From Pelargonium nanum (lineage: Eukaryota; Streptophyta; Magnoliopsida; Geraniales; Geraniaceae): a DNA stretch of 40,076 nt. The notes beneath the pieces are model-generated. The model was not told the DNA's origin. It searched no databases and worked only from the letters and a program-made list of their open reading frames with translations. Each line of letters begins with the position of its first letter. Position 1 is the first letter of the stretch. Of the stretch, positions 23,001-33,689 are shown piece after piece. The DNA lies in the NCBI GenBank assembly GCA_036897485.1, contig JAYMTF010000319.1, positions 1 through 40,076 of the forward strand, read 5' to 3'. The translations under genes and the position numbers were made by a program.

Positions 23001-26000
23001 TATCTATCCACCTTGCAGCTGCTCCAATCAAAATTATCATACCTCCGCTTGCAATTCTATACACACAACATTAGCACTAGTGTGTCATGACCAGCTAAAA
23101 CAAAATGGAAATATTTATCTCAAGATACATGACATTATGTTTCATCTTTAAAGAAGATTCTGAATGCACATACAGTCACAACATAGAAACTAAAGCAGAT
23201 AAAATGAAAAGAGAGAAAACAAAAGGATTTCACATGCAGAGGACAGCCACTTCAAATAAACAGAAAGCATTTGACTGCCCAAGCGAACAATGAATGGACA
23301 AACATACTACTTTAATCTTAATGTTTTTTTCTTCAATAACAATACAGAACACCACACATAGGAAAAAAGATATGCTTCAAAAAATCAATCTGAAGGAATG
23401 AAGTCACAGTCACTTAATCACATTTTAGAATTGTCTAGATTCAATTGGGCAATGAGCACTCTACTATCTCAGCCATATATACGTGTGACAGTGAATGTAT
23501 AGAAGATATGAGGAGGGTATTGAAAACCCACATGCGCAAAATATGCTGTCAGCACATCCTCAATGCGCTGAATCCTCTGATCTTGCCCATGTATATGCTG
23601 ACGCAACTCTCCAAACTTTGCATCAAAATATTCTCTATCTACCACCATTGGGGCACTAGATGGTCTGATCTCTCTCTTGGGGTGCAACAGGTGCACTCCC
23701 CTCAGCTCCCAAGCTATCTACTCTATGAATGCCCTTGGCACTATATATCTATCTTCCCCCATCCTCTCCAATAGTCATATTCGGACCATCATATGTGAAT
23801 CTACCCAAGGTTCCCATCCATGGGCGGATTTGAGGAAGGTGGTATGGAGGTAAAAAAAACCAAGGTGCTGTGCAATGAGGGTTATGAACCTTCCACAGAC
23901 AATATCCCCAGCAGATTTTTATCTTAGAAGGCTAATATCGAATGGAACAGCACCTTAGTGTTTTTGACCCCCATAGGACCTCCCTCAAACCCGTTCGTGT
24001 ATGGGAACCTTGGGTAGGTTCGGACATATGGTCCAAATAGGACTATAATAGAAGGATGGGGGAAGATATATATAAAGTGCTAGAGAACAGATAGCAAAGA
24101 AGGCCAAGGGGGGTGTTTCTGTTGCACCCCAAGCGAGAGAGGTCAGATCATTTAGTGCTCCTATGGTGGTAGATAGAGAAATATTTTGATGCACAGTTTG
24201 GAAAGCTGTGTCAGCATATACATGGGCAGGACCATAAGATTCTGCGCCACCATATTTTGTGCATGTGGGTTTTCAGTGCCCACCACAGCCTCATCAGTAG
24301 TTTTCAATGATAGTGTCTAGTATCTCCTATCCATTCTCTTTATTTCTATGAATCTTTCTTCAATAGTCCTATTCGGACCATCATGTCAATAAACTTTTAC
24401 AGACATCTGATCCTCAAGTAGATATTTAGTATACGGAATCTTTGCATAAAACCTCCATTTCAATATGAATTTTTTTGTTCATAAAGTAATAGGCTCTTTG
24501 AGTATTTGGTAGGTATGTAACAAGCGCATTGAAATAAAGTGACTTACACAAGCTGATTATTATCGGGTATTTCTGCTGGCATCAAAGTAAAAACAGACAG
24601 CAACCAGCATGCAACGCAAACAAAAAATGGTATCACAGATCTCCATGGGATTGAGTGATAAAGATAAAAACCGGCTAAGCACCCAACAATTAGGAAACAC
24701 CACGTGTAGAGCTTCCTTTCAGTGAAGCTATGCACCTGCACAAGGTAACAAGTAAAATAAACAGAAGAACAAAATTAGAATGCTAGATTATCATTTTCCC
24801 ATGGATAAGGTAGAAAAATCAATAACACATTCAATAACCATACCAGAAACTCGACAATGATGATGGACACAACAGCAATCACTATCAGTTTAAAAACATG
24901 ATTGAGTTCTCTCCCACGGAAGTGTCCCCATAATGCTCTTATAAATTGAAATTCACTAAATATCTGTGTCCAAAGAATCACAGTCATTGCGGTGTATGCA
25001 TGGTAAAGGGGAGGAGAGCGCTCCAGAAACAGCTTTGTACAGAGTACTCCCAACAGCACACATCCAAACAGGTATACCTGCCAGGAAACAGGATATGTAA
25101 GAGAGATATTTATTCAAGGGAAAAATCATTTTATGAGAATGATGCAAGTGAAGTCCAGATAATAGTGAGCACAAAATGATCCTGTTACAAAGCTATGAAA
25201 AGGTATATGAAGGAAAAAATATTATAATGGGCCAAGAAAATAGCAGCGAATACATAGATGGATATACTGAACTAAAAAGAGTAACAATTTTCAATACAAC
25301 CATATTAAGACTGTCCAGGGTGAGTAAACTTTGATTAAATTCCACATATTATTATCATATGTTAAAAAATACACATAGAGTCATAAGATTAAGGAACTTA
25401 GTAGCTCTAGCCAGTTTAGAAACAGAATGGAACAGGTCTGTCCTCAGAATTTAGGATATTTGAAGTTCGAAATCTACAAAAATATATATTGAAAAAATGT
25501 CCTGACCTAATAATGTAATATCCTATCATATTAAATATTTAGTCTTATTATAGCAATAGGTAAGACAACTATTACATGTTTTTGTGAGAAGCACTTGCTA
25601 CTATCCAAAGATATATACAGAGTAGCATATGGTTTAACTGAAGCGCAACATGAATAGATGAGTAGGATCTTCAAGCCTAGGTTTTCAGAATACATATTAA
25701 CTATAATGATAGTATCTACTACTTTCTTGTTTTGCCAATAGAAGATCAAATTAAATTAGACAATATATAAGAAATCACATCCAAAGCTGGTGTCCGCTTC
25801 ATGTACCAAAACACCAGATAAACCATATGCACCTCTACGGAAGCACCAATGGGACTGGAAGATGAGACATACTTCAGTAGCAAGAGCAAAAACGTGAACT
25901 TTTAAACACCATATGTGAGCATAAATTTTAATTTGCCTCCCTAGATATTTGGTTTTCTTCTTTTATTTGTAATGCAAATGCATGTTGCAGGAGGTCAGGC

Positions 26001-29000
26001 TTACATAGCAATTACTTTTCCAGAATCGTTTCTTTTAGAAATTGTTTGCTCCTTTCTAGAAATCTTCCCTGGCAAAGAGGTATAAGATTGCAGCACATGA
26101 AGAACAAGATAGACCATCCAACCAATGTAGCCAAGAGTTACTACAGTCATCAGCATAAACCAATCATAGGTCTGAAAATAATGAAGTCCCTGCAGCGCCA
26201 AACTTCTGAGAGTTTCAGATTGCTTCATTGCAGCTCCATAGTCCCTAGAAGATATAAGATCTTCAATTTGATCAAGCATGGAAGAATGATCTTTAAGTGG
26301 CTTGAAAGGCTTGAAATGGAACGAACTTGACTGCTTTAATTCTGAGATTGTCAAGAAAACCAACAAAACATAGCCAACACATTCCCTAAGTCCCTCCCTT
26401 CTCACATATAATCCACAAGAACAAAATAAGAAAAGAAAAATGAATGGCGATACAAGTAACAACTAACAAGTAGTAGCCAAATTAAACAAAAAATGAAACG
26501 AAATGCTAAATACTAATCATTAACCAAAACTAGAAAACAAACATTCTATATCACTTAATTTTAAATCAAATAAAGCAAAATCAAGTGATTAAAAATTGTT
26601 TGGTGGCCACTATAAACCTATAAAGCCAGTTTTAAAAATAGGCTGATGTTACACCAAGCTTTAATGTGAAAGGTATTCCATGATGCTTTAAATCTTTGCA
26701 AACAATGACTATTACAGTTTATATAGCTTAAAAGAAAATTCATATCAGGATACGTGACTTGCGAAGAAACTGATTGAGAATTTGCTTTGTATTGGCCAGC
26801 ACAGCTTCAACTTCTTCAGCCTGAACATTGAACATTTCCTAAGTTTTCTAGTTATAAAATCAAAGTTACCCCAATCTAAACAATCACTTTTTTTCTTCAA
26901 ATGTCATTTGCAAGATTTGATGTGACCTACCAATAACTTAACAAAAATAGATGAAAACAAGTATTGAATTTACCTCCTCCATGCAGACATAATCAAGGGG
27001 TAAATTTCCAACTGAGTTAACAGGACATGGCAAGCCAAGAAGGGTGGACTGCAAAAAATTAAATAAGCAAATGAGATCAAGATGCTTCAAGGAATATGAT
27101 TTGGGTTGAAACAAAGAATTTCTAGAGAAAAAACAAACAAAAATAATAATCTGACCATGAGTGGTGCAATATCAGCTTGGTTGACATCCACTCTTTCCAA
27201 CTCATCGAGACCCCATTCTGAAGGTGTTGGCATATCATGCACATGATCATCAATAAAAACAAAACTATGATCAGAATGGCTGCCACTGGAAATTGGCTTG
27301 GGCAGTTTGGCACCTGCTCCCCAAACAACGAGAGGAGTATCAGTGTTCGTAGGGTGTCCATCCCCATGACTCCCTATCAGCAAAAAGTTAACTTGTCAGT
27401 ATCTGATTTCCTACAAACAACAATAGCAATAGAAAAACGAGAGGCACACAAAGGAACTCAGAATAACGAAAAGGTCATGTTCAATACTGAAAGAAATTAG
27501 AAAGCACTTAATCAGAAAGACAATGTCCATTAGATGCCCAAACTGATCATGTTCTTAGCATCAAAGTCTAAGGACAAGGAACCAATATTTTTAACTCTGG
27601 TACAGCAAGCAATTTGGGGAACTGGCATGTTGATGAGAGAGTTTCCAAAACCAGATTTTAGCGAGAAAACGAAAAAATGCGTTGTATTAAATGCACAATG
27701 GAGCTATGAGTCTGCAATTGAGATTGCTGTAAAATTCAAAGCATCCCATAACATAAGCACATACCTCACCACCACCAACTTGTGTAATTATCATGTCAAT
27801 AAAGCATTTTTGAGGTTTCGAATATTGGACATGACATGATCATAAACAATCTCTCTGCTACTCAGTCATGGCAGAGTTATGCTGAACAACTAACCTACTC
27901 AGCATCTAAAAGATTAATAAGACTCTTTACGTAAGAATTGAGGTGACCTAAGATTGTTCCATATGCAAATCTATCATCTCAAGCTTTGTCGGTAAATAGA
28001 TAAATTAACAAAGATATAAAGTCTTGGGCTGCAGACAACTAAACATAATCACAACAAACATTTACAATTAAAGGAAAAGTTTCCAACCTTTGTCACTCAT
28101 TCCATGATCAGCTGTAAATATATATGCTGTACGGTTGTCCTTGAAATAACCCTCAAAGAGATCATTAACACGTTCGGCAATATGGTCAACCACCTTAACA
28201 TTATTGAGATATATGGATGAGAAGGGTCGATGTGCATGACCATTTGAGTCACAACCAAGTAGATGCAAAAATATAACAATATTATCCTGTTGAAGTTTTT
28301 CCTTCAACTGCGGATCTTCATTGGACCTATTCATGAGACTCTGAAGTTGATCGAAGGACCACTCATCCAAAAAAGATGCATCTGCATTAACACTATTTAA
28401 TTGATGATTTATTGAACAAAAGGAAAGTTATAGAGGTATATGCATAAAGCTGTACAATATTCTATGTGTAAGATTAATCATATTACTGGTATTCTGCAGT
28501 GCACTAACAGGTAGAAATAGAGCACATAAAGCAGAAAAGGCAATCATACAGGAAGAACTCCAGAGAAAGAAAATATGAAGATCAGCAAGGAAAACTAAAA
28601 TGAGTAAGAGATTGTATCTATCCACGTGGAATACAAAAGCAATAGAATCAAACAAAAGACTCCTAGTTCACAAAAGCATATATTTCAATAAAAATAGATC
28701 CGCCAATTGATTGACATTGGACTCTGAAATAGAAACCAAAGGGATATGATATCATCATGACACGTAGGTGAGCTAACTAAATGAAAACATTCAGCAAAAA
28801 ATCTACAAATTAAAAAGACGTGTCACCAAATATAGAACCAAGATCTTTCATGTCAAGATTTACAAAGCTTGCATGCAGTCTAAATCAAGTTCAAACATAG
28901 ATACTTGATGATAACAAAATTCAAAGGTAATGTTAATGTAGCAGAGATTCTCGTCGCCAAAGACATCAAGAAATCTATCCATCGTATCCCATAAATGACG

Positions 29001-30343
29001 GGGGACAAAAGTGCAATAATTTGGCTGCATTCATGCATTTACTTCTCCATTAAAACAGTGAAACAAGAAAATGGCATTTCTAGGAAATACTGGAGGAGAT
29101 GGGAATAGACAATTAAGAAGCTTTTAGTCCTTGGACTCTCAGATTAATAAACATAAGAACAACGGGATATAAGTCCTCACAAAAAAAAACATCAATTGCA
29201 TTAAAAGATTGTATGCATACCAGTTGCAAAGTCTTCAAAATCGTGAGGGTAGCTATTCCAGGTACTGTGTGGCAGGGCACCACAAAATATTGGAATAATA
29301 TCTGGGCTACCAAAAGCAAACGCATGCCTACTTTGGTTAAATACCGAGTCAAACTCAACTGGATTTGCTTTCCATCCTGAAAGAATGCAACAAAATTACA
29401 TAAAATCTTCAGCAGACAGAATGCAGCATCGCTCATCAGCCATTGATGTGCTTTGCGGGAAATATTGTTGGCTGAAGAACAAAGCAAGCGTACCACAATA
29501 TAATTAATTGGACAATTATAACCAGCCTTCCAATTTTATCAACTCCCCCTCCCTGCCTTTTTTATTCAAACAACCCATAAAATGATATATAAAAATGCAC
29601 CTTTTGTAACTGCACTAGGATCCTCATAGAAACCAGCAATAATAGCAACATGCCCAGGTCTTGACTCCGTTGGAGGACGAGCATGTGACACTCCCCATCG
29701 ACCTCGATGTTTAATTACACTTCTCAGAAATGGTGCTCTATAATTACCATCAGAATCTGGCTCATAAAACTTGTCGGCCCGCAAGCCATCCGCTGCATTA
29801 ACATTTCCGAGAAAACAGGCAAACAAAAAAATCATTAATTGCATAAAACTTCCAGCACCTTAGCTCTCAAGGAAACAGCAAATCCACATTGGTAAAGGTA
29901 ACAATATAATCTAAAGTATGAAATTGAATTTCACGAATTCAAATCTCAGTCACTCCAAGTAAATTTAAATGGATCTCCTCAATTTCTTTGAACAAAGAAC
30001 GATCAAAACAAGCATAGCTAAGCAATCACATTCGCAGTAAGCAAACCAATCTCCATTTGAAACAAAACAATCAACGCACAGGTTTTGTGCAGGTTCAAAG
30101 AAACGTACCAATAAGGAGCACGAGACGCTTGGCGGGGGCTTTGAAGCGAGGCGTGACGGGTTCCATGCCATGGACAATGGGGGTCTTGAAGTATATATCG
30201 AAGATGCTGAGCATGTAGATAGCGTGTAGAATGACGCCGAGAACCACCAGCCATCGCTCTCGTCCCTTGAGCCACCTCCGTTTTCTGGCTATGGCGGCTC
30301 TGGTTCCGCCTCCTCCACCGCCTAAGATCGCGTCGTCACCCAT
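20004..30343 (-). CDS. PIGN: GPI ethanolamine phosphate transferase 1 (PIG-N/MCD4; 18 exons, about 987 aa)
   Basis: Exons in transcript order: 30343-30109, 29792-29601, 29376-29221, 28381-28088, 27373-27156, 27048-26974, 26820-26754, 26341-26016, 25077-24844, 24735-24548, 23056-22915, 22825-22717, 21790-21688, 21599-21404, 20835-20737, 20654-20596, 20367-20262, 20168-20004. It adds phosphoethanolamine to the first mannose of the GPI precursor in the ER. One N-terminal membrane span (about 31-49) leads into a lumenal alkaline-phosphatase-like domain: ADGLRAD (79-85), TESRPGHVA (nucleophile Thr120), [13 protein letters not shown] (Asp239, His243), ADHGMSD (Asp286, His287) and SHGDGH (His299). 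A PIG-N C-terminal domain with many hydrophobic spans follows, including [17 protein letters not shown] and HFFFL. Length fits the family (human PIGN about 931). The exon 8/9 junction uses donor AAA|GTAATT, chosen to keep frame; an alternative donor ten bases on would break it. Confidence 0.92.
23516..24290. repeat. Long near-palindrome (foldback) in PIGN intron 10
   Basis: Arm 1 (about 23516-23873) pairs with the reverse complement of arm 2 (about 23950-24290) around a loop of roughly 75 bases. Shared blocks include GCCCATGTATATGCTGA, TCTCTATCTACCACCAT, CTTGGGGTGCAACAG, TCTTCCCCCATCC and ACCCAAGGTTCCCAT. Identity by eye is about three-quarters, with small indels. On the minus strand arm 1 keeps an open frame (23696-23469, 75 codons) with a coiled-coil-like stretch, [15 protein letters not shown]; arm 2 has a frameshift at the matching place. 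A fragment of the family is repeated at 24360-24386. It could be a foldback transposon or an inverted duplication of a captured gene fragment. Confidence 0.8.
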
Positions 30344-30580
30344 TGGTTTCTTTGGTTCAGTGCCTGAGCGTTTCTCGTTTCCGTTGATGGTTTTGGTTTT
30401 GAATCTTCGATCCTTTGTGTCTTGTCTCCTCTCTCAGCCCAGCAATTAGGTCGCTACACTCGCCATCGTAGGACGCTCTGTCGATTCCAGGAATCTTACT
30501 TCAATCTGGGCCTTGGGCTTTACCCAACCAGTTTTGGGCCTGTGTGAGCTTCTAATCCTTGCATAGATAGGCCCGTTACA
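30344..30580 (-). promoter_or_regulatory. PIGN promoter region with site II (TGGGCC) elements
   Basis: TGGGCC occurs at 30507-30512 and 30535-30540, with an AGGCCC at about 30569-30574, 160-230 bp upstream of the PIGN start codon. Site II elements of this type are bound by TCP factors and mark constitutively expressed plant genes, which fits a housekeeping ER enzyme. No TATA box is evident nearby. Confidence 0.4.
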
Positions 30581-31929
30581 TTTTTACGGTATATCTTCTC
30601 CTTTTTTTTTTCTTTTAAATTGTGAATTTTCAAAATTCATGAATTTAATCCCTATTTTGTTTACTTTGTAAATCAGCACATCCAAAAAATGTATAATAGA
30701 ATTGTTAGGATTACTATTGTGAATTATCATGGTTTTGTAATTTCTATTTCATTGCGGTGACCGATGATTTATTGATTGTATCATATCTAATCGGGATACA
30801 TGAAAACGAAATATCAAAGGATGCTTGTTGTGTGTGCTTGTATTGTTAATTTATTAAACTCGAGGTAATATATTTTTTTTACTTGTTTTCTTCTCGAAAT
30901 AAGTATTATAATTTTATTTTAAAAAAGTAAAGAAAATTTAATGTGAAGAATGTTTTCTCTTATAATTTATGTGTGGTAATTATTGGAATTGTAGAGTCTG
31001 GCGTTGGAAATGAAATAATTCGAACAATATTTATTTTGTAGATGAGTGGAGAAGCGGAAAGTTGATAAAAAGTACGTAAAAGCTTAAATAATCATACGAT
31101 GGTCAGCTGGCGAAATTGTGAGGTTAAACGGGTGTTCAAATGACATGAACAATTTATCATCTAAGCGCCAATAAAGATCAAAATCAGTAACGTTCTAGCT
31201 TGAACAATTGTTTAGCACATTTGATTTAAAGTTGTTTTTTCACATTTTCAAGTGTATTGAAATTTATTGTTGTGTGTTATACCATACTCCTACAAAAATA
31301 TGATGCAATGGCACAACAAAATAACGCACATCATGCGACACAAATCTCTTCACTCATCACATGTAGTGATTGAACGAGCAATGGACGTTTGCGATGAATA
31401 TTGTGTCCCTAAACAAAGATGTTAATGTTATCATCATGAGCTACTTTATCCCATTCCGCAATCATTATCCTAAATTAATGTGTCCCAATCAATGCACGAA
31501 TTAAAACTATATATTAGACCGTATATGCATCGTAATTAATGATTATAATTCTGCATCTTAAATGGTTAATTATTATATGAATTTATGCTTTGCATCATTA
31601 TTCATTATTCATGCACGATTTAGACTAAGCAATAAAAAGGCCAAAGTAATATAGGCAGCAACATCACCAAACTATAACTGATATTAAAATCAAAATTAAT
31701 TATGATCCGGTAAAATCCAGTTTCGTTAGGATAATAACAGAAAGAAACGATACTCAAACACAATACATTGCGTTACATTACAACAAGAACAAACACATAG
31801 GAATTATTAGCCCTACGAACACACAGTTCAATAGAGCCACACAAGTCAACACAAAACTAGAAGATGACAACAAACAAACAGGTTACATGAATTGAGCTAG
31901 TTCATCACAAATGATCAGAATCGTATAAA
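30581..31929. other. AT-rich intergenic DNA
   Basis: No gene, complete transposon or RNA gene was recognised. The part just below 31929 should contain the 3' UTR of the minus-strand arabinogalactan peptide gene. Short poly(T) runs occur at 30603-30610 and around 30870. Confidence 0.4.
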
Positions 31930-32142
31930 TTAAACCACCTCCCTGAGGACGAAAAACGACACGGCAGCACCAACAAATCCGATGAGAAGCGAAGCCGGAG
32001 ACCCGAGCGAGTGTGCATCATTAGGTGCCGGAGCAGCCGGAGCCGGAGCTGGGGCAGGACTACCCCACTGTGCAGAAACTGCAAGCGCCGAGCAGGCGAA
32101 CCAGACAATGAAAATAGCAGCAGCTGCCTTTTGGAAAGCCAT
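31930..32142 (-). CDS. Arabinogalactan peptide (AG-peptide, 70 aa, GPI-anchored type)
   Basis: This single-exon gene encodes 70 residues with the full AG-peptide plan. A hydrophobic secretion signal runs to about residue 24 (ending LAVSA). A short mature core follows with repeated Ala-Pro and Ser-Pro dipeptides (SPAPAPAPAAPAP). Small residues near NDAHSLGS form a likely GPI omega region, and a hydrophobic tail (LLIGFVGAAVSFFVL) is the GPI-attachment signal. Prolines in such motifs are hydroxylated and O-glycosylated with arabinogalactan, giving a cell-surface proteoglycan. A TATATATA box lies 85-95 bases upstream. A classical longer AGP is excluded by length. The exact subfamily member is not assigned. 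Confidence 0.85.
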   Translation of the reverse strand: MAFQKAAAAIFIVWFACSALAVSAQWGSPAPAPAPAAPAPNDAHSLGSPASLLIGFVGAAVSFFVLREVV

Positions 32143-32684
32143 AGTATATAATAACTAGTTGTTGTTGATTAAGCAAGAAATTAAATGAAGTTTAGTGAGT
32201 GATGCTACAATGTGTTAATGGTGCTGTTATATATAGCTATAGGAGATGGTGATAACAATGGTAGTGTAATTGTCATTTTGTTGGTGGTTTTAATGAAACG
32301 GAAATTGTAAATGCAAAGGAAGTGGCTGTTTATTATTGTTTGGGCAGGCCTGGTGGCAATACCAAGAATTAGCGAGTCACGCCAATGCTAAATTTGGTGC
32401 ACCGATTTGATCGATTCCAGTTGTAACCAATTGACCACCGAGTCTCGCTGGCATTTCTCACTATTTGACTCACATCCATGAAAATGACACATTGATGGTC
32501 AATAAAATCATTTTGTTTTGTAGTGACCTGGGGTTGGTTGGTAATTACTTACAATTTGATGAGACAAGGACAAATTACTATACTAGTATCACTGTTATTA
32601 ATAGTTAAAAAAGTGGTACAAACTAAAAAGTAGTGGTTCGAGTACATAATTAATAAAGTTGAAAATACACAGAAAATGAAGTAA
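32143..32684. other. AGP upstream region and GASA gene 3' flank
   Basis: The left part is the AGP promoter with its TATA box at 32227-32236. The rest is AT-rich and would include the GASA gene 3' UTR. No other gene is seen. Confidence 0.4.
32227..32236 (-). promoter_or_regulatory. TATA box of the arabinogalactan peptide gene
   Basis: Read on the minus strand the sequence is CTATATATAA, 85-94 bases before the ATG at 32142. This distance leaves room for a 5' UTR of about 55-60 bases. It is the only strong TATA element immediately upstream. Confidence 0.55.
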
Positions 32685-33615
32685 TTAAGGGCATTTGGGT
32701 TTGTTGCCGTGAGTGGTCATGTCGGTGTAGCACTTGCCGCACATCTCCCGGTTACCGTAAGTGCCTGGAGGGACGCATTTACAGCGGTCACAGCAAGTCA
32801 CGCAAGCTCTCACGCATATGTTTTTTCTTGAATGCAACTTGCATCTACCGTTGCATAGTGGCAAGCAATCTGCACCCATAATCACGTACTCATATTAATT
32901 AGTGCACAAGATTAATTTTTTTATTAGTAGCAATTAATACTTAAATTAGAGTAATTTACCGGCTTTAGATCTGACAGGAGGCAATGGCGGTGGTGCTGTA
33001 GTTGGTGGCTTCTTCACTGGTGCCGGAGGAGGTGCCGGAGGAGGTTTCTTGACCGGAGGTGCAGGTGTAGGTGGCTTCACTACCGGTGCTGGAGGAGCTG
33101 CTGGAGTGGGTTTCTTGACCGGAGGTGCAGGTGTTGGTGGCTTCACTACCGGTGCTGGAGGAGCAGGTTTAGGTGGCTTCACTACTGGTGCTGGAGGAGC
33201 TGCCGGAGTTGGTTTCTTGACCGGAGGGGATGGTGTAGGTGGCTTCACTACTGGTGCTGGTGGAGCTGGAGTGGGTTTCTTGACAGGAGGTGCTGGCGTA
33301 GGTGGCTTGACTACTGGTGCTGGTGGAGCTGCCGGAGTGGGTTTCTTGACCGGAGCTGGAGGTGGAGGAGCTGTGTATGGTGGCTTCACTACTGGAGCAG
33401 GTACAGACACCTCCGCCAACGTAACCTACACCACCAAAGCATTTTAAAGTTAAACTAACAATTAAAAACTACTAATGAAAACATGAAATGTAGTATTGTT
33501 TACTGAAAGTACAGAAACTAATTGGTAGCTACAAATATACACGTACCGTTGAAGTGTGGAGGAGGAAAGTGGCAAAGAGTAAAAGGAGCATGGCTTTGTT
33601 GATGAACAAAGCCAT
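32685..33615 (-). CDS. GASA14-like gibberellin-regulated peptide with a proline-rich domain (3 exons, 239 aa)
   Basis: Exons in transcript order: 33615-33547, 33425-32960, 32869-32685; all GT-AG. Residues 1-27 form a secretion signal (MALFINKAMLLLLFATF... to VTLA). A long Pro/Val/Lys/Ala region follows, built from repeats of PPAPVVKPPTPAPPVKKPTP. The C-terminal GASA domain of about 60 residues has the twelve conserved cysteines in family order (CLPLC, GRCKLH, CVRACVTCCDRCKCVPPGT, CGKCY, NKPKCP). Plant GASA peptides are secreted or wall-associated, disulfide-rich and often gibberellin-responsive. The proline-rich GASA architecture is that of Arabidopsis GASA14, linked to growth and redox responses. 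The spacer probably becomes hydroxyproline-rich in the wall. The intron just before the first GASA cysteine separates the two modules. Confidence 0.93.
33000..33400 (-). repeat. Coding minisatellite of the GASA14-like proline-rich spacer
   Basis: A unit of about 66 bases encoding VVKPPTPAPPVKKPTPAAPPAP recurs about four to five times, with variants such as VVKPPKPAPPAP and TPSPPVKKP. Units differ by indels that are multiples of three. The copy number is likely polymorphic. Confidence 0.75.
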
Positions 33616-33678
33616 TGTATTGCAATTTGAAAGAAGCTAGAGCTAGCTTCCACCTAACTGATATATATAGCAAGCACT

Positions 33679-33688
33679 CTATATATAG
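33679..33688 (-). promoter_or_regulatory. TATA box of the GASA14-like gene
   Basis: CTATATATAG lies 64-73 bases before the ATG at 33615. A second TATA-like run, ATATATATAG, lies at 33661-33670 but is probably too close to the start codon. Confidence 0.5.
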
Positions 33689-33689
33689 A

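Noticed and set aside
25790..25920. Open minus-strand segment between PIGN exons 8 and 9, considered as an extra exon
   Set aside because: The direct exon 8 to 9 junction keeps frame and matches the family; no suitable acceptor/donor pair is needed here.
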